Positions 8,047 through 14,455 of a DNA stretch of 28,124 nucleotides are shown piece after piece. The notes beneath the pieces were generated by a model. That model saw only the letters and a list, made by a program, of their open reading frames with translations, did no database searches and had not been told where the DNA came from. Positions within the stretch are counted from its first letter, which is position 1; every line of letters starts with the position of its first letter. The translations under genes and the position numbers were made by a program. Source of the DNA: a virus; the IMG/VR virus record IMGVR_UViG_3300027747_003130, positions 1-28,124 of that record; one strand, 5' to 3'.

Positions 8047-8055
8047 TTTTTTCAG

Positions 8056-9870
8056 CTACAAATTATGTGCCATTAGTAAATGGATATCAATGTCTAGATT
8101 TTTAGCAGCTACCTTTTCAATGGTCGCAGTGCATTTATTTAAAACAGAGAATAAATGATTTTCGGACGTTATACAGGTTTGATTAATTATACCATTTGTA
8201 AAAGAAATTGATTTATTAAATTTTCCATCATCATAATCATTTACAGCGACGATTTCAAAAAATGTAGACTCCATATCAATTATAGAGGAAAACAGTTTAT
8301 GTTTAGACTTGTCTAAATCTTTGCCTTTTACAATTTCATATTGGTTAAGTTGTGTGTTATAAACAGGTATTTTATGCTCAAGACTTATTTTTAATGTTTT
8401 TCCAGATGATGTTGTAATAGCAATTCCGTCTGTTATTTTTGCCTGTTTATTACATACCGGTTTAATTCTGCCTTTATGCGTTAAAACTAAATCACCTATT
8501 TGGATGTCTTTAATTTTTTTGCTACAAAATCTTCCATCTTCAAATATTGCGATAGCTGTATCTTCTGCTAGACAATCACCCTCGCATATCAACAGTATAC
8601 ATTTGCTTCTATCCTTGCCGTTGGCATCTAGAAGTTTTGGGACCTTGTTGCGCAGCAGTTTGCGATTGGCCTTGGCAATATCTGCATCATCGCGTTTTTG
8701 AGTACGTGCTGCACAGCGAGCATAGATCTCATCCAACCACTCCTTATGAGTACGTAGGATGTTTTTGAATGTGTTTTCATCTTCTAAACTGGCTTTGATC
8801 CAACGATCTACCTCGTCATTGATCAAGCGTGTTTTGCTTTGACTGTCAAAGTTTGGAGCATGCATCACAGTGGTGTTGTAAATCAATAGACCTTCTGATA
8901 TATCACTGCGGTTTGGAGTCAGTCCTCGACGCTTGCTTTCACGTTCCATGGCTTTTAGCATGCCACTGAAAAACAACCTTTTAAACACATCAATGTGTTG
9001 GCCGCCATTGAATGCAGGTATATCGTTAACTGTACTGTGCACAAATTCGCCTTCGGAGCCAAATCCCGGAATCAAGTAGTAATTGCTGTGAAACTTTTCT
9101 TCCTGTATGCTGATGATCACGGGATTATTGTTGGCAAACATAGTCTTGTCGAGGCTTTTGGCCACTACGACTCTGTCACCATTGAAACTAAAGCGTATTT
9201 TAGGATGATTGGCAGCTACTTCAAATACCCTGGCCTTGACAAACGACAACGGTATCTTGGCCTTGGGAAAAACCACCGAACTGAGAGTGAAATTGATTTC
9301 AGTTCCCGATTTCATAGTACTGTTGAAGATACGCGGCTCACCAATGTTGAGATCTGGCATGAGTTCTGTACATTCTTTAAATTCCTGTTGGAATCGTTTG
9401 CCATCTCGTTTGATGTCGATGGTGAATGAACGCGAACAACTGACAACTACAGAAGAACCAACACCGTTGGTACCACGCACTTCTTCACGTGTGCCAAAAT
9501 TCCTGCCAACACGAGCCTGCGTCAGTGCCAAGGTAGCCTTGTGCATTTTTTCATTTTCATCCCAGTCAATTGGAATACCACGGCCATCATCTGACACACC
9601 AAATGTCAAAGTACTGGGATCGTAGGTGATATCAATGCGAGATCCATGTCCATGACCGACAACTTCATCCAGAGCATTGTCAAATATCTCTCGAAAGGCA
9701 GAATATGCGGCCGGCGTCCAAGCAACTTCTTCTGCAATCAGCTGACTACCATTCCAATTTATGACTGTTTGACTGTGAATATTGCGGCTGCCTAGATACA
9801 TTTCCGTCCGCAAGCGATGATGGTCGTAGTCGGTTAATTTAACAATTTCTTCGCTTGATTTTTTAGCCAT
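8056..9870 (-). CDS. 39: Topoisomerase II large subunit, N-terminal piece with split N-intein
   Basis: The start is the ATG at 9870 with GGGA upstream; an earlier TTG is unlikely. The protein has 604 residues. The N-terminal GHKL ATPase shows DNALDEVV, DDGRGIPI and GTNGVGSSVV. The transducer domain follows. The extein stops at CILLICEGD, exactly inside the TOPRIM EGDS motif. The last 172 residues form an N-intein starting CLAEDTAIAIF. The missing TOPRIM remainder is on the next gene. The stop is TAG at 8056, followed by a 40-base hairpin. A sigma70 promoter (9901-9928) and an upstream terminator (9936-9966) make this the first gene of its transcription unit. Confidence 0.92.
   Translation of the reverse strand: MAKKSSEEIVKLTDYDHHRLRTEMYLGSRNIHSQTVINWNGSQLIAEEVAWTPAAYSAFREIFDNALDEVVGHGHGSRIDITYDPSTLTFGVSDDGRGIPIDWDENEKMHKATLALTQARVGRNFGTREEVRGTNGVGSSVVVSCSRSFTIDIKRDGKRFQQEFKECTELMPDLNIGEPRIFNSTMKSGTEINFTLSSVVFPKAKIPLSFVKARVFEVAANHPKIRFSFNGDRVVVAKSLDKTMFANNNPVIISIQEEKFHSNYYLIPGFGSEGEFVHSTVNDIPAFNGGQHIDVFKRLFFSGMLKAMERESKRRGLTPNRSDISEGLLIYNTTVMHAPNFDSQSKTRLINDEVDRWIKASLEDENTFKNILRTHKEWLDEIYARCAARTQKRDDADIAKANRKLLRNKVPKLLDANGKDRSKCILLICEGDCLAEDTAIAIFEDGRFCSKKIKDIQIGDLVLTHKGRIKPVCNKQAKITDGIAITTSSGKTLKISLEHKIPVYNTQLNQYEIVKGKDLDKSKHKLFSSIIDMESTFFEIVAVNDYDDGKFNKSISFTNGIINQTCITSENHLFSVLNKCTATIEKVAAKNLDIDIHLLMAHNL
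8059..8574 (-). other. Split intein, N-terminal half (IntN, 172 residues)
   Basis: Cys1 follows EGD. Block A is CLAEDTAIAIF and a block B-like stretch is LEHKIPVYN at about residues 65-73. Usual split N-inteins are about 100 residues. Here about 65 more follow, with a second block B-like TSENHLF and a KVAAKNLDIDIHLL stretch resembling a Hint strand pair. The extra part may be a duplicated Hint segment or a remnant of an insert. It ends MAHNL just before the stop. Confidence 0.85.
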
Positions 9871-9900
9871 TATGATTCCCAACTGTGTATCGACATGACT

Positions 9901-9928
9901 AGCATATGCAAATCTGCATGTTTGTCAA
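9901..9928 (-). promoter_or_regulatory. sigma70-like promoter for the topoisomerase genes
   Basis: On the minus strand a perfect TTGACA (9923-9928) and TATGCT (9901-9906) are 16 bases apart. The predicted start lies about 25 bases before the ATG at 9870. It follows directly on a strong terminator, so the topoisomerase block is an independent, probably early, unit. Confidence 0.65.
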
Positions 9929-9935
9929 CCTCATG

Positions 9936-9966
9936 AAAAACGGGGGGATGGTAACATCCCCCCGTT
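9936..9966 (-). terminator. Rho-independent terminator
   Basis: A GC-rich 10-bp stem (9941-9950 with 9955-9964) closes a 4-base loop. On the minus strand it is followed by five T. It ends the unit containing the 83-residue protein gene, and probably tmRNA read-through, before the topoisomerase promoter. Confidence 0.88.
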
Positions 9967-10067
9967 GTAGCATAATTTTATTCTAGACTAATACTCCAGA
10001 GATTCTAACATTGACATGTTGATCCTGGATATTTTTTTAATTGATTTATAACTTGTTAAAACGCATT

Positions 10068-10319
10068 TTAGTCCATTGTAATGCCATCTCTACGGCTGAC
10101 AAATGCATTGAGTTTTACAGCAACTTTGGTAATTTCTTCAACTGAAGGAACTGGTGCTATGCTGGGATAGTTAACAGGTTCTCCGTTCTGATTTTTTAGG
10201 GCCAACTCGCGATCAAGGGTAAATTGGCAGTCTGCAGCATTTCTGTTTGCATGCCATTCTTCCATCAAAAGGTCCTTAGCCATCCTTACCAATTCTAAGC
10301 GAATTTCAAAAGCTTCCAT
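10068..10319 (-). CDS. Small conserved-looking phage protein, unknown function
   Basis: AGGAG stands 7 bases before the ATG, and a strong terminator follows about 100 bases after the stop. The 83-residue product starts with an amphipathic helix (EAFEIRLELVRMAKDLL) and ends with another (EEITKVAVKLNAFV). I recognise no domain. Similar short acidic proteins are, in my memory, common in T4-type marine phages, but that is not checked. Confidence 0.75.
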   Translation of the reverse strand: MEAFEIRLELVRMAKDLLMEEWHANRNAADCQFTLDRELALKNQNGEPVNYPSIAPVPSVEEITKVAVKLNAFVSRRDGITMD

Positions 10320-10345
10320 TTTTGTTCTCCTGTGTGTCTGTGTGT

Positions 10346-10375
10346 GTGTGATTTGATAGCATTATCAAATCACAC
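10346..10375. repeat. 13-bp perfect inverted repeat in a 5' leader
   Basis: Arms 10346-10358 and 10363-10375 pair perfectly around a 4-base loop, about 27 bases upstream of the ATG of the 83-residue gene. A CA-repeat tract adjoins it. There is no T-run on the gene strand, so it is more likely an mRNA leader hairpin or operator than a terminator. Confidence 0.65.
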
Positions 10376-10384
10376 CAAATATAA

Positions 10385-10413
10385 ATGGAAACCCTGTCCG
10401 GACGCAATATTGA
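10385..10413 (-). promoter_or_regulatory. Weak candidate promoter for the 83-residue gene
   Basis: On the minus strand TTGCGT is followed after 17 bases by TTATAT, just upstream of the leader hairpin. The match is partial; the gene could instead be read through from the tmRNA promoter. Confidence 0.25.
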
Positions 10414-10531
10414 AGTGATGTTGTTGGGGGAAAAACCCAAAATCTTCTTGCTGCATCTCAGGTCTGTTTATACATGAAAATTTTTTCCACAATGATCATC
10501 TTTTTGTCTCAAATGTTCATGTGATCATAGG

Positions 10532-10551
10532 TGAAGGCCCTTGCGGGCCTT
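10532..10551 (-). other. GCAA-tetraloop hairpin at the 3' end of the tmRNA coding piece
   Basis: An 8-bp GC-rich stem closes a GCAA (GNRA) loop when read on the minus strand, which suits a structured RNA end. On the plus strand the same hairpin is followed by TTCTGTTT and could act as a terminator for antisense transcription. No gene on that strand needs it. Confidence 0.6.
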
Positions 10552-10585
10552 CTTCTGTTTCTAGGCGTCCTGTAAGCCCAAGAGC

Positions 10586-10645
10586 TCATGCTGCTAGCAG
10601 CATGTCTCCAAATGCAATGTTGTCATTGTCATTTTTGTTTTTTGA
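10586..10645 (-). other. tmRNA tag-peptide reading frame
   Basis: The frame reads (S)KNKNDNDNIAFGDMLLAA and stops with TGA at 10586-10588. The hydrophobic Leu-Leu-Ala-Ala end and the Asn/Asp-rich start match known tmRNA tags. The exact resume codon is uncertain: Ser (TCA, 10643-10645) or the Lys after it, where most bacteria use Ala. The last codons lie inside an 18-base perfect palindrome (10587-10604), and TGA begins a small stem-loop of P5 type. Confidence 0.78.
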
Positions 10646-10868
10646 ACTGATTGTGAGTCGTGTCTTACCCAATACCTAAAGTTGGTCTTCATATTGCCAG
10701 GCGATCCTGTTTCATCCCCACGAGCAAGCACACCGGACGAGTGTTAATGCAATTACCCCATATTTCTAACACCTATGGGTACCAATGTGCTTACTGGTGG
10801 AGATGCGGAGGTACTGCCCCTCCGGTACTGTACAATTCATTCACCTTCCGTCAAACAGCATCAGTTCT

Positions 10869-10898
10869 ATTATAAAAATCATAAAGTCCCTATGTCAA
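10869..10898 (-). promoter_or_regulatory. Consensus sigma70 promoter of the tmRNA gene
   Basis: TTGACA (10893-10898) and TATAAT (10869-10874) are both perfect hexamers, 18 bases apart. The predicted start near 10861-10862 fits the 5' end of the acceptor piece. The -35 box overlaps the stop codon of the upstream 70-residue gene. Confidence 0.85.
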
Positions 10899-11107
10899 GC
10901 ATATTTAGGCCAATCTTGATGCTGTTGTTTCTTGCCATGGCTGCTGTGTCTGAGATTGTTGTTAGAATCAAAAATTTTAAAATTATCACAATACAACTCT
11001 GACGCATAGGTCAATGCTTCATCAAATGACGAAAAAAATGTATCCACAAATTTCAGCATGCCTTTTTCCCAGTCATGCATACGCACCTTGTAAAATTCTT
11101 CAGACAT
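10895..11107 (-). CDS. Small unknown protein upstream of tmRNA
   Basis: GGAGG lies 4 bases before the ATG. The 70-residue product has FYKVRMHDWEKGMLKFVD, then FSSFDEALTYASEL and NFKIFD, which looks like a compact beta-alpha-beta domain. I remember similar small proteins in T4-type phages but know no function. Its last codon and stop coincide with the -35 box of the tmRNA promoter. Confidence 0.78.
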   Translation of the reverse strand: MSEEFYKVRMHDWEKGMLKFVDTFFSSFDEALTYASELYCDNFKIFDSNNNLRHSSHGKKQQHQDWPKYA

Positions 11108-11122
11108 AATGCCTCCATCTTT

Positions 11123-12178
11123 TCAGTTTATATTGAAATATTTAACCCAAATATCACGTGTTTTATCGGTGTAGTTAGTCAATTCAAATTGATTTAATTT
11201 TACATTAATCCAAGGACAATCCCATGTGCGAGACAGTTTTTTCACAATATCTCGGCTTTCTACCGGGTCCGCAGTGAATAGGCTGCTGGCCCATGGTATC
11301 TCCCTGCTGCCCACAACTGGCACTCCTTGGCTTAGGTGATCTGCTGCTACTATGTTAAATGTTTCTGACAGACTGACCTGCATGCCCATGTCCATTTTGG
11401 CACAAATTTCAAGAAATTCTTCTCGCGGAACCCAGGTATGACTGATCAATTGATGTCCAGAATCTGCAAGATGCTGAAACATGCCTTTGAGATTATTCAA
11501 CATGGGTTCGCCTTTCATTTCAATTCGACCAGCATTCACATGGAAGCGCAATTTCTTACCAATTGAATCGGCAAATTGTACAGCACATAATGCCTGAAGA
11601 AGGTGGTTTTTCAGCGGGCGAATGGCTCCAAAGCAGGAGATATCTATATAGCTGTTGGATGATTTTGATTTTGGTTTTGTGTAGTCTTGAGGATAAAAGT
11701 TTGGCAAATATGTCACACGCTGGTTGGTATGCTCATCTGACCAACCATATATGTGTTTAAGATAAAAACGAGTTTCGTCTAACATGCGGGGTGCATTGAC
11801 GGCCATGTTGACCTTGGCAAAACGCACATAGTCTGCTATCCAATCCATTGCAATGCCTTCAGCAGCAATAAATGGCATTTCGCTATGCAGTCTTATTATC
11901 CAGTTGACCGTTGGATGTAGTTGCGTTAGTATATGAAATTTTGTTGGCACTACCCATAGCGCTTCTATTATTACATGTGTTGGTTGATAATTACGCACCT
12001 CGCGATCAATACAGTTATTGTCAATGGCTACGAACAGTTTACTTTCTATACCAGCGCTGTTCAGCATGTCATTGACAAATTTCACACTGTTATAAAGACC
12101 TGTACTGAGACCAACATGTGCATGGGCCTTGTGATTATAGTCGTCTCGTCTTTTCAGTATGAACAAAACCCTTGCCAT
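11123..12178 (-). CDS. GT-B (GT4-like) glycosyltransferase
   Basis: The 351-residue protein has the two-domain GT-B outline. The second domain starts near CFGAIRPLKNHLLQ. The donor-site motif is LSETFNIVAADHLSQGVPVVGS, matching the GT4 'E-x7-E' region where Glu/Ser-Glu contacts the nucleotide sugar; the second Glu is replaced here by Asp. AAGGACGG precedes the ATG, and an ATAAATA element (12204-12210) stands about 26 bases upstream, a good distance for late transcription. Sugar and acceptor are unknown. With the GT-A genes it may modify DNA, virion proteins or host surface. Confidence 0.82.
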   Translation of the reverse strand: MARVLFILKRRDDYNHKAHAHVGLSTGLYNSVKFVNDMLNSAGIESKLFVAIDNNCIDREVRNYQPTHVIIEALWVVPTKFHILTQLHPTVNWIIRLHSEMPFIAAEGIAMDWIADYVRFAKVNMAVNAPRMLDETRFYLKHIYGWSDEHTNQRVTYLPNFYPQDYTKPKSKSSNSYIDISCFGAIRPLKNHLLQALCAVQFADSIGKKLRFHVNAGRIEMKGEPMLNNLKGMFQHLADSGHQLISHTWVPREEFLEICAKMDMGMQVSLSETFNIVAADHLSQGVPVVGSREIPWASSLFTADPVESRDIVKKLSRTWDCPWINVKLNQFELTNYTDKTRDIWVKYFNIN

Positions 12179-12203
12179 GATGCCGTCCTTTTATCAACTG
12201 GCC

Positions 12204-12210
12204 TATTTAT
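12204..12210 (-). promoter_or_regulatory. Candidate T4-like late promoter (ATAAATA)
   Basis: The element overlaps the stop codon of the agmatinase gene and precedes the glycosyltransferase gene with room for a leader of about 20 bases including AAGGACGG. This is one of the better-placed copies of the motif. Confidence 0.4.
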
Positions 12211-13148
12211 GCGGGTTTTGAAAGTCTTTTCAATCTAAGTTGTGTGTCCATGGCCATGGCAATTTTGGATATATACTGCAGACAAAATGTCGCTGCAGCC
12301 AATGATGTAATCTCAGCATGATCGTAGGCTGGTGATACTTCTACACAATCCATGCCTATCCATGAAATGCCCTGCATATTATCCATGACTTCACGAAGCC
12401 AAATACTAGACAGGCCACCTATCTCTGGAGTGCCTGTACCAGGAGCCTGCGACGGATCAAGGCAGTCGATATCAAGGCTGAGATAGGCAGGCATATTGCC
12501 AACCCTGCGGGCAATCAGTCCGGCCATGTCTCGTGGTTGGACCACTGTTGCTTCGTAAGCCGACAGTGTGATACCACCTTTTGAGACCAGATAATGCCGA
12601 GAGTCTTCATCAGCGGGGCTACGGATGCCAATGCTGATGGTGTGATCAGCCTGCACTAGATCCTCATCAATGGCATGGCGTAGCCATGTACCATGCCCAT
12701 GGGTTTCACCGAAGTGATCATTCCATGTATCACAGTGTGCATCGAAATGCACAACAGCAATCTTGCCATGCTTTTCTTTAAGGCTGCGTAGAATTGGCAG
12801 GGTTATAAGGTGGTCTCCACCCAGGGCCACCACATGTGTGTTGGTCCTGGTCAAGTCCGTCATGCGTGCTTGGATCATAGCCAATACCGCTTGCGTGTTG
12901 CCAGTTGGCAATGGTAGATCTCCATAATCGCCCAACCATGGATAGAGATCAACATCATAACCAGCAAGATGTCCGTCAGTCAACATGGCACTGGCTGCAC
13001 GTATGCCAGCAGGCCCATGTCTAGTACCGCTGCGATATGAGGTACCACTGTCAACTGGTAATCCCAACACAGCTATGGGTTGATCATAGTACCTTTCGCA
13101 ACGTAGGAAGTTTGTGGTGCCGCTATATTGGAAAGGTTTATAATTCAT
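12207..13148 (-). CDS. speB: Agmatinase / arginase-family ureohydrolase
   Basis: The ATG at 13148 overlaps the previous stop as ATGA, which fixes the start; the longer open frame is not needed. The 313-residue protein carries all binuclear-Mn ligand motifs in order: GGDH, FDAHCDTW, and DIDCLDPSQAPGTGTPE, as in agmatinases. Agmatinase makes putrescine and urea from agmatine. Arginase, guanidinobutyrase or formimidoylglutamase activity cannot be excluded by eye, though 'GTGTPE' and length favour agmatinase-like enzymes. It is unusual in a phage. Putrescine could help neutralise packaged DNA (inference). Confidence 0.9.
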   Translation of the reverse strand: MNYKPFQYSGTTNFLRCERYYDQPIAVLGLPVDSGTSYRSGTRHGPAGIRAASAMLTDGHLAGYDVDLYPWLGDYGDLPLPTGNTQAVLAMIQARMTDLTRTNTHVVALGGDHLITLPILRSLKEKHGKIAVVHFDAHCDTWNDHFGETHGHGTWLRHAIDEDLVQADHTISIGIRSPADEDSRHYLVSKGGITLSAYEATVVQPRDMAGLIARRVGNMPAYLSLDIDCLDPSQAPGTGTPEIGGLSSIWLREVMDNMQGISWIGMDCVEVSPAYDHAEITSLAAATFCLQYISKIAMAMDTQLRLKRLSKPA

Positions 13149-13480
13149 GTAATGAGTCCGCTGCCGGCGCTGGGGATGGTCAATCCTGTGGTCTGTGCCA
13201 AATAACTCTTTGCAGCGTCTATGTTGGCTTTGACTAAGCAAACAACATGTGTCTTTGAGATTGTGAATTTTCCTGCGGGATCTGCACCCATCATCCAAAA
13301 TGGCGCCATTTGTACACCTGGTGCACCTGATCTTGGATCTTGGCTTAGAATCATCAGTAGTGGCTTAGACACTGTGATCTTTTCGGCGTCAACAGCTAGA
13401 ACCTTTGCGATGATCTCGTCGCCGTTGCCAAGTTTAACACTTACGATATCGTTGGCATCTAGTGGTTTATCTAATAACAT
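13145..13480 (-). CDS. Small protein with Sm-like (Hfq-like) beta pattern
   Basis: AGGAG about 9 bases upstream favours the ATG at 13480 over the longer frame. The 111-residue product has VSVKLGNGDEIIAKVLAVD then KITVSKPL, the strand-turn-strand rhythm of Sm/LSm domains ('V-x-V-x-L-x-(D/N)G'). I see no diagnostic RNA-binding residues, so the call is structural only. It is translationally coupled to the agmatinase gene. Confidence 0.75.
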   Translation of the reverse strand: MLLDKPLDANDIVSVKLGNGDEIIAKVLAVDAEKITVSKPLLMILSQDPRSGAPGVQMAPFWMMGADPAGKFTISKTHVVCLVKANIDAAKSYLAQTTGLTIPSAGSGLIT

Positions 13481-13533
13481 GTTTGTTCTCCTGCTGTATA
13501 CAGGATAATCAAAAGTCTCTTGGCACAGCAATA

Positions 13534-14415
13534 TTATTTTGATGGACTTGTGGGCAGCGGAGTGTTTGGATCAGGCCAAGCACGGCCTATATATCTAAAC
13601 GAGTCCAGTTGGAATCCGCCCAGAATTAAATCACCCGGTGTGTTGCCTTGATTGCCCCCAAGGCATTTCCACCAACCTCCACCTGGATATGACCACAAAA
13701 AGGTCACATGTGACCCAGAACTGGTGTTACCATGGCTGCCTACCACTGCTACATCCCCCTGCCGCCATAGTTTTGGATTCTTGATGTCAATAGACTGTCC
13801 ATAATTAACATAACTTGGAGCAGATGCAGAGCAGGTATCACCGGGTCCAACTACATATTTTAAACCACTGATTTTCAGCATCCATCCCATGAATGCTGCA
13901 CACCAAAAACTATGCCCGGGCGGAAACACACTGCCAGAACTGATGCCGGTGGCTGCTAGCATTTTTTGTATATTTGAGTTGCTGGCACCGCCACGCCATG
14001 CTCCACTTAATCCTTCCTGATAGGCTTTGGTCATATTGGCAATAAATGTAGAATAGCCTCCTTGGCCTACAGCCACAGGATCAATAGCAGTAGTAGTTGG
14101 GCCCGATATTTGCCCAGCAGCAGCGCCCGGGGAAGGGGCCGTGCCTTCTGGACTGGCACCAGGAGTATCTGCTGGAACAAATGTAATATTACCATCTGCA
14201 TCACGTATGGTCCACTGAGTAAATGTAGAAGAAGTGGCCAATGATATCTGTTCAGCAGTCAGGCTGTAGGAAGGATTTGGCAATACAGGTATAGAATGCA
14301 GTGCCGATGGCATCGGCACCGCCGGCTGCCACAAGGCTGCCTGTACTTGGTTTATATAAACATTAGGACTATACCATACATCTTGGCCGCTGTATGACGG
14401 GGGATTTAAAGGCAC
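13534..14415 (-). CDS. CHAP/NlpC-P60-like peptidoglycan hydrolase, probably in the virion
   Basis: The 293-residue protein starts at GTG (14415) with GGAGA 6 bases upstream. The N-terminal 120 residues are Pro/Ser/Ala-rich with no signal peptide. The C-terminal domain has the catalytic Cys in HSFWCAAFMGWML and a His in GSHVTFL, as in TIGR02594/CHAP-type amidases or endopeptidases. Lack of a secretion signal and the preceding ATAAATA element suggest a late, virion-associated wall-degrading protein rather than the lysis enzyme, which may be the SleB-like protein at the window start. Confidence 0.82.
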   Translation of the reverse strand: MPLNPPSYSGQDVWYSPNVYINQVQAALWQPAVPMPSALHSIPVLPNPSYSLTAEQISLATSSTFTQWTIRDADGNITFVPADTPGASPEGTAPSPGAAAGQISGPTTTAIDPVAVGQGGYSTFIANMTKAYQEGLSGAWRGGASNSNIQKMLAATGISSGSVFPPGHSFWCAAFMGWMLKISGLKYVVGPGDTCSASAPSYVNYGQSIDIKNPKLWRQGDVAVVGSHGNTSSGSHVTFLWSYPGGGWWKCLGGNQGNTPGDLILGGFQLDSFRYIGRAWPDPNTPLPTSPSK

Positions 14416-14445
14416 ATCAGTTCTCCAGGTAGGGAAATATGTGCG

Positions 14446-14452
14446 TATTTAT
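14446..14452 (-). promoter_or_regulatory. Candidate T4-like late promoter (ATAAATA)
   Basis: It lies about 30 bases before the GTG start of the peptidoglycan hydrolase, allowing a leader of some 24 bases with GGAGA. The placement and downstream gene type fit late expression. Confidence 0.45.
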
Positions 14453-14455
14453 TTT

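Larger units (their letters stand above)
10532..10862 (-). ncRNA. ssrA: Circularly permuted, two-piece tmRNA
   Basis: On the minus strand the order is acceptor piece, intervening segment, coding piece, the reverse of a one-piece tmRNA. The acceptor piece ends CATCTCC-A-CCA at 10795. The coding piece starts GGGGATG at 10719, and these seven bases pair fully, with one G-U at the third pair as in E. coli tmRNA. The 75-base spacer closes with 11-13 pairs (10782-10794 with 10724-10736). The D-region CAGGATCGCC resembles CTGGATTCGAC. A P2-like helix joins GCAAT and CTG of the coding piece to 10828-10836. A tag frame ends in Met-Leu-Leu-Ala-Ala-stop. tmRNA rescues stalled ribosomes and tags their products for proteolysis. 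Mature ends are inferred; the T-loop is atypical. Confidence 0.87.

Noticed and set aside
5541-9882. Possibility that the broken topoisomerase gene is just a frameshifted pseudogene
   Set aside because: Both pieces have proper starts or stops, intact intein splice residues and intact catalytic motifs; the join falls exactly at a conserved EGD|S site.
10532-10560. Plus-strand terminator for a plus-strand gene
   Set aside because: No plausible plus-strand gene or promoter precedes it; on the minus strand it is a GNRA-loop hairpin at the end of the tmRNA coding piece.
10660-11002. Plus-strand open frames over the tmRNA region
   Set aside because: They lie opposite the tmRNA and the 70-residue gene, have no ribosome sites, and give no protein-like composition.
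13149-13298. 50-residue N-terminal extension of the agmatinase frame
   Set aside because: It overlaps the upstream Sm-like gene; the ATGA junction at 13148 is a better start and the extension is outside the family homology.
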